Shown here: one piece after another, positions 31,301 through 41,657 of the stretch | How the letters are laid out: each line of letters opens with the position of its first letter | How positions within the stretch are numbered: the first letter of the stretch is position 1 | Assembly: GCF_026262505.1 (NCBI RefSeq) | Contig: NC_067204.1 | Span: 5,303,797 to 5,367,796, forward strand | Reading direction: 5' to 3' | Length of the DNA stretch: 64,000 nucleotides | From: Trichomonas vaginalis G3 | Lineage: Eukaryota; Parabasalia; Trichomonadida; Trichomonadidae | Position numbers and translations under genes: made by a program | Notes under the pieces: model-generated | What the model saw: only the letters and a program-made list of their open reading frames with translations | Database searches by the model: none | What the model was told of the DNA's origin: nothing

Positions 31301-34300
31301 AAGGTTTGAAACGGTAGATTGCACCACACAACAAAAAAGTTTCAGAACCATTGTCAAAACCTGTTTCAAAGAACTTACAGATGAAGAGAAAAATTTCAAT
31401 AATAGAAAGTGCCAGGTCTGGAAATACAAACCCTCTAACTATAAAGTCACCTTTTCATAGAATTAGAACGGTTAGTATCTCAAAAAAAAGAAACAGACTC
31501 TCACAAATAAAATATTCGAAGTCTTGAAGAGCTTTCGAGGACAAACAGATGGAAAAGTTTACTTTCACTGACCAACAGTTCATTATAGAACATTCTCATT
31601 GACTTAGAGTCGAAAGTATTCTTAAACTTGTACAAACAAACACAAAGTGAAAGGAAAACAAAACAATGCAACTTGATTATTTATGAAGATTGTGACGACA
31701 CAAACTGTTCCTGCAGTAGGAGTAAAGTCAGGAGGACCGAAAAGTGACGAAAAAAAACCATAGAAGAAAAGAGAAACCAAAAACTGAAGATTGAAACCAA
31801 AACCAAAGTTTAGTTTCCAAATAAACCAAGTCAACCTTCATTAGCTGGTATGGGTTGGCTCAAAAAAGACTATGCAGCAGGCGGTTATTGTAAAGTAAAG
31901 AAAAGAAATATTTTTTATTTTTATAAAAATGCCCCCATATAGAATGGATAGAAAAATCTGCTAGAATAAAAGCAGAGTTGCCAAAAGATATGGTTGGAAG
32001 AGTTTCCGAAAGAAGTTTAAATATAAGAAGGAAGACCCATGAAAAGTCTATTGACAAAAACTGGCTGGTTCGCCTACGAAATGTGTATTTGGAAACAGCA
32101 CGTGCAAATTATTCCAAACAGACTAGAGAGGTTAAGAAGAAGAAACGTCTTAATGGACATGCCTTCGATGTTATTGAACCTCAGTTTGAAGGACACGACG
32201 GCTTTTTGCCAGATTCTACTTGGAAAACAGACGAACCAATTGCATCCTTTGAGGAAGGAAAAAAGAGGTTAGTTGCAGAGGATGGTCATGCTCACATGGA
32301 AAGAAACAAGAGCTATTGACATATGAAAGATACGCTCGAGAGATGATATATAAGTAAGAGTAACGTCCTCACTGAAGTAGATATAGTATCAGTTGAGACG
32401 AAGGCCTCTTTTACATAGTAAACTTTGACGAAGAGGATACGAACAAAGAAGGCCTTCATCGGGTGTACTTGCTGCCAACAAGACGAAATAAAAAAGGATA
32501 CCTATCTCAGATTGACATAACAGATTTTGGGATATTGGTCCACATTACTTTGCAAATGGGCAATATGAACAAACAGCTGCAAAACTCTTGACGCTTCAAG
32601 CACTACAAAAGAGAGGACGGCGCACACACCTCGAGTTGACTCTCGGACTACACACATTTTGAATGCAATGATTTGAAGGAATTGCAAGTGTCAAGTTCGA
32701 AATAAGGGTACCACCTAACCCTCAAGCAGTCAACAACATGCTGGATACTTTCCGTTCATAAATAAGTCTGACATTGACTTTGACAAGGTATATGGAATTA
32801 CAATTCAATTAAAACAATTGTCATATGAACTTGCATTTCTTACATGTCTCAGGAAACTCTTGGATCTTGTTTACAGAAGAGAAGATGAAGTATCTTGAGT
32901 CATGTTGTGAAGACAATTACATTCTCAGAGGTCAATTGGCAAAAATGCACGCCGTTGGCAAAATGTCAATATCCGAGTCAACATACTACAGCTAAAGGTT
33001 CTTCACATGTGACGACTTAATGTTGTGGTCAATTACCATGGCTTGAATGATGCATTGTCCACAACACACTTCATGTTGAACGAAAGTACTTACAAACCCA
33101 TTTTCGAAGAGGCAGTTGCAACAATTGGTTCAGAGCTGTAAACAGTTCTTTTCGAGAAAGGTTTGTTGGAACCAATTTCCAGATGACAAGCTGACAGAAA
33201 CTTTGCAAAAGACGAAACAAACTGTTTCACTGTTGCAAGACCAAATAGTTGTTCCAGACAAAGTTCTAAGTACCAAAAGAAGTACACAATTCCAAAAGGA
33301 GTTGATTGTTCGGATACCAACCTGAACCAGAAGAACTTCCAATGAGGTTAGCAAGAAGAACTTCAAAAAGATTGCTATAAACCAAACTTCCATTGAGACA
33401 TCCAATTGACGTTCAAAATTCGTATTGGAAGAGCTTCTGAGTTAGGCTGCAGAAGGTTTTATTATGAAAAAAGGTTGCTTCGACGATGTTTATGAATTAC
33501 GATAAACAGGAGAAGTTCTCAGAAGATAAGAGACTCACTTGAATTTCACAAACTGGACCAATTGTTTGCGACCAAGTTCGACTCAAAGACGAAAAAATAT
33601 ACTTTGTCGACCTTAACGCTGCAATACGATGAGGTTTTGTCCAATATTATTCCGACTGGAATTCCAAACGAAGATTGGTGAGTTTCCCGGGAAGGAACTA
33701 TACAGTTTTGGATAAAGTCATAACAACAACTGTATGATATTAGGAAAGCTTCAAACCGCAACTTGCATGACGCTCAATTGGCTTATGAATTCGGAAGAAT
33801 TCTAATATAATAGATACTTCGTGCCATTCTATGACAACACTCAATGAGCTATGACACGTGACGTAAACATGTTATAGAGAAAAGGTCGGACAACTTTTGT
33901 TAAAGGTCTTCTCTTTGTTTTGGAAAGTTACGAATTTCACTCAAAGGCAAATGGCTTAGTAACCACTACCTTAAAAACACTATTTGTCGAACATTGTTAC
34001 TTACCCTTCAGTTCGCAAGGCATTAGTACCATTGACACACCTACAACAAATTCTTCTCCGAAAGTTCAAATCGAAAGTGAAGTTTACACTCATGAGACAT
34101 TGACGCACCTCATGACGAACTATAGAAGGGTTACAACAAACCATTGAAATGAGCCATATGGTCGGTTGAGAAGATGGGTCAATTCAAATTGGACAAAGAT
34201 TTGTCACCGGAGTTATAAATAGTCTCCTCTCAAGCGTAATATTGGGGTCATAGCGCTGGAAGAGCTCAAGAAATAAAGAAAACTGATATAGCAGTGAAAT

Positions 34301-37300
34301 AAAAATTTTTATTCCGAATTTGATATCAAAATGTGGGGAATTCTTGGGAACGGGAAAGGCTTATTTAACTGAGGAACAGGTAAAGGTGGTGGAGGTGGAG
34401 GTGGGTGGCAAGCCAGTCCAAATTTTTATTATTCTTCCTAGCTATTTCCGTTTAATTTCATGGTCGCCCTCCGGAGTCTTTAATCGGAAAGGTCGAGTTA
34501 CACCATTTCTTGGTCTCAAAACTTCATATATAACCTGTTTGTCTTATTTTTCGTCGACTATGGCACGAGACACGAACATTTGACAAACGGACAAAAAGTG
34601 TCATTCGGATGGTCACGCAGCCAATCGCCATTCGAGACTTCGAAGAAGCCTTACGATTTCCAAGGAGGGAGTGTCTGGTCAAGGCAGAGGTCATGAAACT
34701 CTACGAGCAGTACATGCCTTTTTTTTCCCAAAATGCCTGGGAGGACACAATCGTCCTTGGATTTGGCAATTCTACCAATCCTCTGGACGAACCTCCTACG
34801 CAACTTGGGGATAACGAAAAGAGCCCAATTCAAAGGTCGGGAACTAATTTTGCAAATTACCCTTAATTTAAACATACTTATCCCAAATAAACACCTAAAT
34901 TTACTTGGGGTTCCCCCTAAAATAAAATTTTTTTTACTCTTAGAACCACTCTGAGGTTCTCCTTTACGGTTGTGAGCTTGTCCACCGTCAATGTGTTGAC
35001 CCTTTCGTCTTCTTTGTCTGGATTTGGAACCCATTGAATTGCGACAAGCTGCCCATGGAAATTAACGCGATTCCGAAGGTAAGGTATTCAAGTGTCCCAT
35101 TTGTTGAGGACTGGGGTAAGGAACCTTGCCGGTCTCCCTGTTCGGATTTTGTATGGGTAGGGTTGGGACATTTCGTAAGCGTCTCGGCAACATAGGAGTT
35201 GCGAAACTCCTTTTTCTTCGTGTTCTCTCTCTTCCTCTTGCTTTCTCTCTCTCTCTTCTTCCTTCTTCTTTGATAATACCTTCGGCAATTCTGTTTCACG
35301 AAGTACGGTGTTGCATGTTCTTGTCCTTTCCGTAGTACCTTCCAGATGTGCGTCATCTCTTTCGAAGAAACGGTAGATGAGTCGGCAAGGTCTCGGTTTT
35401 TCTCTCTCGTAATTTGCGCTACAGGTATTCCGTGAAATCGTTCAGGCAAATTTCTCATTGAAGCTTGGGTTCATTGAGGACATCGCTTTGAGATTTGGTC
35501 ATCTCTGTCAATAGGACTACTTTGGAGAGGTCTTAATGGTGTTTGTCAGATGAGCTTAATTGGGCAATTTGATTTTGAACTGGGCGCTTGCTGGCAACCT
35601 TGAAAGGACGATCTGCTATTGTGTTCGGCTTCGGTGCTTTGTCGGACATTCGAAAATGATATTGGTTTTTGAAATGGCGGTTTTACTTCAAAAAGCTTGT
35701 TATGGACAAGTTATTGTCATACAACAAGATTTAAAAATTAATATCTTGTTCTTCTTCTGACGTTTGTTGTCTCTTCCGATTAAATTTTCGAACATGAGAA
35801 CCAAAAAACGTTTTTTGAGATTGCGCAAGAGGTTTCAGGGCCAAACGTTCATTATTCCGGATATGTTGGCAGCAGTTTGAAACATCTGAGCTGAACTTTT
35901 CGCGACAGAAATTGGGACAATGTCAACAAATTCATCTTTTGGTCGGACTGCTTGAAGGTAAGTCCTTACATTTGTAAGTAGCTCTGGTAAAGGTCCTTTC
36001 TCATTTCTGCTACTTTGAAGTATGCTTCTTAGTTTAGAAGTTTTAATTTTAATTGTCTTATTCCATCTTGACATCTAAACGGTAACTATTCCCATGAGGT
36101 CAAGAGTAGCTGGTAGCTTAAGTGGAGCTATTCTGTTCCTTGACTCCTGCAATTTTGGTTGCAATTTGTTGATTGAAGCTCTTCAGTTCCGCCGTCTATT
36201 GTTCGTTCTCAAACACCTTCAACCATAGCTTGAAAAAGACTCTTCATCGGTCCATTTGAGGATTGGTGTGGGACGAATTTTTAAACTTGCTTCATTCAAA
36301 AAAATGAAAAAAAATGTTTTTTACTCTTTAAACGTAAGGTTTACTGAACTGGTTGGATGTCGCCTTCAACAGGTTTATGTAGAACGGCTGACCCAAGAAG
36401 TGGAAGGAGACCCTTTGAGGAAATTGGCTCATTCTTGGGAAAGGGTTCTCTCTGTTTGAAGTTAGTATCCAAGGACGCTTGCAAAGAAACTTTGAGAAGA
36501 GCTTCTTCTTTGCTTGCTTATATGTCGTCGTAGGCTGTCCCGGTCTTGTATTTTAATTGGAATTCCCGAGTCGATAGTCCGAGGATTCAAGGCAAGCCGC
36601 TTTCCCGTTATCCACCGCTAACAAGCTTAGGCCTTTTTTACATTCTGCTGAGGAAGTCTTAAACAAGCTCGTTAATTTCAATTAGTAAATTGCCTCGTCG
36701 GTAGGTTCGAACCTCGACCGATTGCTACTGTCAGAGAAAAAGAGTACTGCTACTGTCAGTAAAAGTTTACTGCTACTGGTCAGGTAAAAGTACTGTATGT
36801 CAGTAAAAGTACTGCTACTGTCAGGTAAAAAGTACTGCTGACTGTCAGTAAAGTACTGCTATTGTCAGTTAAAAAGGAAAATTTGAGAGTAGTTGTTTTC
36901 GACGATTAAAGTACTGGCTACTGTCAGTTAAATGGTACGTGCTACTTCAGTAAAAGTACTGCTATGTCAGTAAAAGTACTGCTTACTGTCAGAAAAAGTT
37001 ACTGCTTACTGTCAGTAAAAGTACTGCTACTGTCAGAAAAAGTACTGCTACTGTCAAGTAAAGTTACGCTTACTGTCAGTAGCATACTGCTAGTAGCAGA
37101 GATTTTTATCTTTGTGGTCGACGGTTAAGCCAACAAACGAATGTCGACGTCCCAACCAACCGAGCCATATCCCAACCAGAGGACCTAAGGGAACCACAAC
37201 AGTCTCCTTTCAGCAACCTCAGTTCCAGCAGTAAAACTCGATTTACTACCAATTTCCACCTCAATGTACTACCACCACCAATTTTGCTTTCCCGAACTAC

Positions 37301-37310
37301 AGCCTATGCC
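25330..37310 (-). mobile_element. Noisy inverted copy of Polinton C
   Basis: This follows element C of the right arm from its poly-T/GGTAGTG end inwards. Methyltransferase, capsid-like, fibre, integrase, polymerase, HNH and tandem-repeat regions are all recognisable in mirror order. It is broken throughout by very many small indels, far more than in the clean copy, which points to sequence quality and not age. Confidence 0.85.
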
Positions 37311-38712
37311 TTACTTCCCCACCCTTGGATGTTCCAGCAAGCTCCACCCAGCAATTCCAATTCCAATCTCAACCAAATCGAAGAGAGGACCAAGAGTTCG
37401 AAGAAGGTCTGAACCGTTTACGCAAAAAGATTATGCTACTACCCCTAATGGAAAAGCACAGGCTCTCACTCTCTTCCCTCAAATCGACCGATTCATGACT
37501 CGTACCACAGTATTCGGTGCTCGTTGACCGGTGAAGGACTACCCTCAAGAGTCTGAGAGACTTCTTATCCATACAACCATTTTACAGTTGAGCTCTCAAG
37601 AACATGCGCAGATTACGAAGGTCAGACTACCAGCTGGAGAGCCGCAAAACAGGATCCTACTCGACAAGAGCCGTCCAGCTGCGTCAAAACAAAGACTGAG
37701 ATAGTCGACTCGATACTTGCAGCTTGCGCCTTACAGAGAAATAAGAAAAATAACACAATTATCGACATTTAATACTATTTTCTACTGTTCTTCTTCTTCG
37801 GTGAGTGTGTTTTAGAGCTCGTATGTTTCTCTTGTAAGGAACCTTTCGTACTCTTCCATGGTCATTGTAATAGCGTAATTCTGAGACTCATCCTAATTGC
37901 GGTTCGTTGTCTTTACTGACCCTTACGTATATGTAACGCAATTCCGATTACCTCCTCAGGGAAGTTAAGCTGCATAACATTCTGACCCAAGTTTTCTCTG
38001 TGTGACTCGGAGTCTCATAAAATGTTCACGTTTTTAAAACGTTTATAGTCTTTTTAGGTCTTAAATTTACCCTTGTTTACCTCTTTGTCTTACCTTTTGT
38101 CTTTACCTTCGCTTGTTCTGCTCAGGAAGGGTACTGGTCAGATTCTAATTCTGTTCGGAGAGTACTTCACAGTTCAATATCTCTCGTCGTAACGGGAGTC
38201 TTCAGCTGTCTCCAGTTGGCTGTACCTCGGAGAACTACAAAGAGGAAGTTGTCACAGAAAGATCTCCATTGACCATTGTGCTCTTACTTGTTTTATCGTG
38301 TCTTATTTGTGGAAGTCGTGCACCCTATCGAGTCTTCGGAGATAGAACAAAAGGATCGTACCTAATTCTATGTATTAAACGCGTTTTGGTACATCTTCTC
38401 ATGAGTCGAGTACATAGTTCTGCCGAACCATTTTGGAAGAGAAAGAGAGTACCCTATACGCTGGCAAAAGACATAAAAATAGTTGCCGTTAGTTGTCATT
38501 GCAATCTGTACTCGTAATTGAATTCATCTGTACTTCTCTTCACGGTACATTAAACTCCGCAACTATCTTGCTTTCCTGTAAGAGAGCTACACTCTACTTA
38601 AAGACTAAACACTTAGATTTTCATAAGCTTGACTTTTTACAAATTTGAATTTGTTGCTGAAATCAGTTTAAAAATATTAATTTTAGGGTCAGAAGTGAGA
38701 TCAACCTCATTT
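37311..38712. other. Spacer between the inverted arms; more noisy Polinton C sequence
   Basis: This 1.4 kb has no counterpart in the right arm. Its left part continues the Pro/Gln-rich gene outward (NREEDQEFEEGLNRL is readable near 37,380). Its right end contains a noisy form of the GTGAGATC palindrome block (38,684-38,731). In between I see no reliable gene. It probably extends element C beyond the point where the clean arm begins. Confidence 0.55.
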
Positions 38713-38946
38713 CTACCTCTGATTTTCATGTAATTCTCCACGAAAATAAATCTGCTGAGGAGGGTAGTTCGGGAAGCCTTGTGGTGGGTAGTAACATTGA
38801 GGTGGAAATTGGTAGTAAATCGGAGGTACTTGCTGGAACTGAGGTTGCTGAGGAGACTGTTGTGGTTCCTTAGGTTCCTCTGGTTGGGATATGGGCTCGG
38901 TTGGTGGGACGTCGGACATTCGTTTGTGGCTTAACCGTCGGACCAC
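38713..38946 (-). CDS. Pro/Gln-rich protein, N-terminal part (Polinton C)
   Basis: About 77 residues of low complexity, MSDVPPTEPISQPEEP followed by PQQSPQQPQFQQVPP and YYPPQGFPNYPP. The better start is probably the internal Met of MSDVPP. The frame runs into the arm junction, where sequence quality falls, so the C-terminus is not trustworthy. It might be a scaffold-like or disordered linker protein. Confidence 0.4.
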   Translation of the reverse strand: MVRRLSHKRMSDVPPTEPISQPEEPKEPQQSPQQPQFQQVPPIYYQFPPQCYYPPQGFPNYPPQQIYFRGELHENQR

Positions 38947-38967
38947 AACGATAAAAATCTCTGCTAC

Positions 38968-39317
38968 TAGCAGTACTGCTACTGACAGTAGCAGTACTTT
39001 TACTGACAGTAGCAGTACTTTTTCTGACAGTAGCAGTACTTTTACTGACAGTAGCAGTACTTTTTCTGACAGTAGCAGTACTTTTACTGACAGTAGCAGT
39101 ACTTTTACTGACAGTAGCAGTACTTTTACTGACAGTAGCAGTACTTTATCGTCGAAAACCCTCTCAAATTTTCCTTTTTACTGACAATAGCAGTACTTTT
39201 ACTGACAGTAGCAGTACTTTTACTGACAGTAGCAGTACTTTTACTGACAGTAGCAGTACTTTTACTGACAGTAGCAGTACTTTTACTGACAGTAGCAGTA
39301 CTTTTTCTGACAGTAGC
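38968..39317. repeat. 21-bp tandem repeat (AGTACTTTTACTGACAGTAGC)
   Basis: About 16 units in two blocks, split near 39,155 by a short unique stretch. The unit contains the palindrome CTGCTACTGACAGTAGCAG across its junctions. Its length is a multiple of three, so a plus-strand frame reads STFTDSS over and over, but no support for translation is seen. A counterpart occurs in the noisy arm at 36,720-37,100. Confidence 0.92.
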
Positions 39318-39318
39318 A

Positions 39319-39684
39319 ATGGTCGAGGTCGAACCTACCGACGAGGCAATTTACCTAATTGAAATTAACGAGCTTGTTAAAGACTTCCTCAGGCAGAATG
39401 TAAAAGGCAAGCTTGTTAGCGGTTGGATAACGGGAAGGGCTGCCTTGAATCTCGAGACTTCGACTGGAATTCCAATTCAAATACCAGACGGGACAGCCTA
39501 CGACGACATAAAGCAAGCAAAGAAAGAAGCTCTTCTCAAGTTCTTTGCAAAGCGTCCTTGGATACTACTTCCAAACAGAGAGAACCCTTTCCCAAGAATG
39601 AGCCAAATTCTCAAGGGTCTCCTTCACTTCTCGGGTCAGCCGTTCTACATAACCTGTGAAGGCGACATCCAACCAGTTCAGTAA
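39319..39684 (+). CDS. Polinton C protein, unknown (121 residues)
   Basis: The frame starts right after the tandem repeat. It looks like a compact folded domain (EAIYLIEINELVKDFLRQNV, GRAALNLETSTGIPIQIPD) with no recognised family. Two more plus-strand genes follow at 40-30 base intervals, suggesting a co-expressed block. Confidence 0.55.
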   Translation: MVEVEPTDEAIYLIEINELVKDFLRQNVKGKLVSGWITGRAALNLETSTGIPIQIPDGTAYDDIKQAKKEALLKFFAKRPWILLPNRENPFPRMSQILKGLLHFSGQPFYITCEGDIQPVQ

Positions 39685-39727
39685 ACCTTAACGTTTAGAG
39701 TAAAAACATTTTTTTTTCATTTTTTGA

Positions 39728-40312
39728 ATGAAGCAAGTTAAATTCGTCCCACACCAATCTCAATGGACCGATGAAGAGTTTCAAGCTATGGTTGAAGGTG
39801 TTGAGAACGACATAGACGGCGAACTTGAAGGAGCTCAAATCACAATTGCAACCAAAATTGCAGGAGTCAAGGAACAGATAGCTCCACTTAAAGCTACCAA
39901 AGCTACTCTTGACCTCATGGATAGTTACCGTTTAGATGTCAAGAGTGGAATAAGACAATTAAAATTAAAACTTCTAAACTACGAAGCTATACTCCAAAAG
40001 TTAGCAGAAATGAGAAGACTTTACCAGAGCTACTTACATGTAAGGGACTTACCTTCAAGCAGTCCGACCAAAGATGAATTTGTTGACATTGTCCCAATTT
40101 TGTCCGAAAGTCAGCTCAGATGTTTCGAACTGCTCCCAACATATCCGGAATATGAACGTTTGCCTGAACTCTTCCGCAATCTCAAAAAACGTTTTTTGGT
40201 TCTCATGTTCGAAACTTTTATCGGAAGAGACAACAAACGTTCAGAAGAAGAACAAGATATTATTTTAAACTTGTTGTATGACATAACTGTCATAACAAGC
40301 TTTTTGAAGTAA
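39728..40312 (+). CDS. Helical Polinton C protein, unknown (194 residues)
   Basis: It is mostly alpha-helical with heptad-like patterns (EQIAPLKATKATLDLMDSYR, GIRQLKLKLLNYEAILQKL) and one Cys-containing segment (LRCFELLPTYPEYERL). It may be a coiled-coil structural or scaffolding protein. Both neighbours are plus-strand genes. Confidence 0.55.
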   Translation: MKQVKFVPHQSQWTDEEFQAMVEGVENDIDGELEGAQITIATKIAGVKEQIAPLKATKATLDLMDSYRLDVKSGIRQLKLKLLNYEAILQKLAEMRRLYQSYLHVRDLPSSSPTKDEFVDIVPILSESQLRCFELLPTYPEYERLPELFRNLKKRFLVLMFETFIGRDNKRSEEEQDIILNLLYDITVITSFLK

Positions 40313-40343
40313 AACCGCCATTCTCAAACCACTTCATTTTTCG

Positions 40344-41045
40344 ATGTCCGAACAAGCACCGAAGCCGAACACAATAGCAGATGTCCTTTCAAGGTTGCCA
40401 GACAAGCGCCCAGTTCAAATTCAAATTGCCCAATTGAAAGCTCATCTGACAAACACCATTAAGACTCTCCAAAGTAGTCTTATGACAGAGATGACCAATC
40501 TCAAAGCCGATGTCCTCATGAACCAAGCTTCCAATGAGAAATGCCTGAACGATTTCACGGAAACCTTGCGCAATTACGAGAGAGAAAACCGAGACCTTGC
40601 CAGACTCATCTACCGTTTCTTCGAAGAGATAGACGCCATCTGGAAGGTACTCGGAAAGGACAGAACATGCAACACCGTACTTCGTGAACACAGAATTGCC
40701 GAAGGTATTATCAAAGAAGAGGAAGAAGAGGAAGAAGAGGAAGAAGAGGAAGAAGAAGAGAAACACGAAGAAAAGGAAGTTTGGGCAACCCTTGTTGCCG
40801 ATGACGCTTACGAAATTTCCCAACCCTACCCATACAAAATCCGCAACAGGGAGACCGGCAAGGTTCTTACCCCAGTCCTCAACAACTTGGGACACTTGAA
40901 CCTTAACCTTCGGAATCGCGGTTCAATTTCCATGGGCAAGCTTGTCGCAATTCAATGGGTTCCAAATCCAGACAAGAAGACGAGGGTCAGACACATTGAC
41001 GGTGACAAGCTCAACAACCGTAAGGAGAACCTCGAGTGGTTCTAA
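40344..41045 (+). CDS. Coiled-coil protein with C-terminal NUMOD4/HNH-like nuclease domain (Polinton C)
   Basis: The 233-residue protein has a helical N-terminal half and an uninterrupted Glu run at about residues 123-138. The C-terminal region begins YEISQPYPYKIRNRETGKVL (NUMOD4-like) and continues LVAIQWVPNPDKKTRVRHID, then GDKLNNRKENLEWF. This is the HNH homing-endonuclease pattern (PNP, V-HIDG-K-NN, ENLEW). Such domains are common in phage and giant-virus homing genes. The fusion to a coiled coil is unusual. It may act in replication or spread of the element; inferred. Confidence 0.75.
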   Translation: MSEQAPKPNTIADVLSRLPDKRPVQIQIAQLKAHLTNTIKTLQSSLMTEMTNLKADVLMNQASNEKCLNDFTETLRNYERENRDLARLIYRFFEEIDAIWKVLGKDRTCNTVLREHRIAEGIIKEEEEEEEEEEEEEEEKHEEKEVWATLVADDAYEISQPYPYKIRNRETGKVLTPVLNNLGHLNLNLRNRGSISMGKLVAIQWVPNPDKKTRVRHIDGDKLNNRKENLEWF

Positions 41046-41094
41046 GAGTAAAAAAATTTTATTTTAGGGGGAAACCCCAAGTAAATTTAGGTGT

Positions 41095-41358
41095 TTATTT
41101 GGATAAGTATGTTAAATTAAGGGTAATTTGCAAAATTAGTTCCCGACCTTTGAATTGGGCTCTTTCGTTATCCCAGTTGCGTAGGAGGTCGTCCCAGAGG
41201 AGTTGGTAGAATTGCCAATCCAAGGACGATTTGTCCTCCCAGGCATTGAGGATGTACTGCTCGTAGAGTTTCATGACCTCTGCCTTGCACCAGACACCCT
41301 CTCCCTTGGAACGTAAGGCTTCTTCGAAGTGCTCGAATGCGATTGGCTGCGTGACCAT
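41095..41358 (-). CDS. Small Polinton C protein, unknown (87 residues)
   Basis: The ATG at 41,358 was chosen; codons upstream lack a Met. It is rich in Trp, Leu and Glu (LYEQYILNAWEDKSSLDWQF). It lies head to head with the plus-strand gene at 41,389, with only 30 bases between the starts. No domain was recognised. Confidence 0.45.
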   Translation of the reverse strand: MVTQPIAFEHFEEALRSKGEGVWCKAEVMKLYEQYILNAWEDKSSLDWQFYQLLWDDLLRNWDNERAQFKGRELILQITLNLTYLSK

Positions 41359-41388
41359 CCGAAATGACACTTTTTGTCCGTTTGGTCA

Positions 41389-41634
41389 ATGTTCGTGTCT
41401 CGTGCCATAGTCGACGAAAATACAGACAAACAGGTTATATATGAGTTTGAGACCAAGAATGGTGTAACTCGACCTGTCCGATTCAAAGACTCCGAGGGCG
41501 ACCATGAAATTAAACGGAAATTAGCTAGGAAGGAATATAAAATGGACTGGTTGCCACCACCTCCACCTCCACCACCTTTACCTGTTCCTCAAGTAAATAA
41601 GCCTTTCCCGTTCCCAAGAATTCCCACATTTTAA
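41389..41634 (+). CDS. Small protein with polyproline tail (Polinton C)
   Basis: The 81-residue frame has a short folded-looking part (VIYEFETKNGVTRPVRFKDS) followed by LPPPPPPPPLPVPQVNKP. The polyproline run could bind host SH3/WW/profilin-type domains, which is speculation. It converges with the polymerase gene. Confidence 0.45.
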   Translation: MFVSRAIVDENTDKQVIYEFETKNGVTRPVRFKDSEGDHEIKRKLARKEYKMDWLPPPPPPPPLPVPQVNKPFPFPRIPTF

Positions 41635-41657
41635 TTCAAAATTCGAATAAAAATTTT

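Larger units (their letters stand above)
16655..37310 (-). repeat. Noisy inverted copy of the right arm (probable artefact)
   Basis: Read on the minus strand, this stretch follows about 38,740-58,625 from end to end: Polinton C, the coiled-coil gene, the intergenic DNA, the ankyrin gene, the minisatellite and the flanking DNA. Single-base insertions and deletions occur every few tens of bases, in genes and spacers alike, and substitutions are fewer. Island spacing and the order of variable triplets in the minisatellite match the right arm. Reading frames found inside it are fragments and are not annotated separately. See the findings for why I favour an uncorrected long read. Confidence 0.9.

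Noticed and set aside
16655-37310. Many short open frames on both strands in the left arm
   Set aside because: They are pieces of right-arm genes broken by dense small indels. Annotating them would invent genes that are probably sequence noise.
38891-39184. Plus-strand frame reading STFTDSS repeats
   Set aside because: The frame is open only because the 21-bp unit is a multiple of three. It overlaps the Pro/Gln-rich gene on the other strand, and its start lies inside that gene.
40389-40895. 168-residue minus-strand frame opposite the HNH gene
   Set aside because: It is the antisense of the Glu-rich and HNH coding sequence, with a poly-Phe/Leu run from the Glu codons. The plus strand has the recognisable domain.
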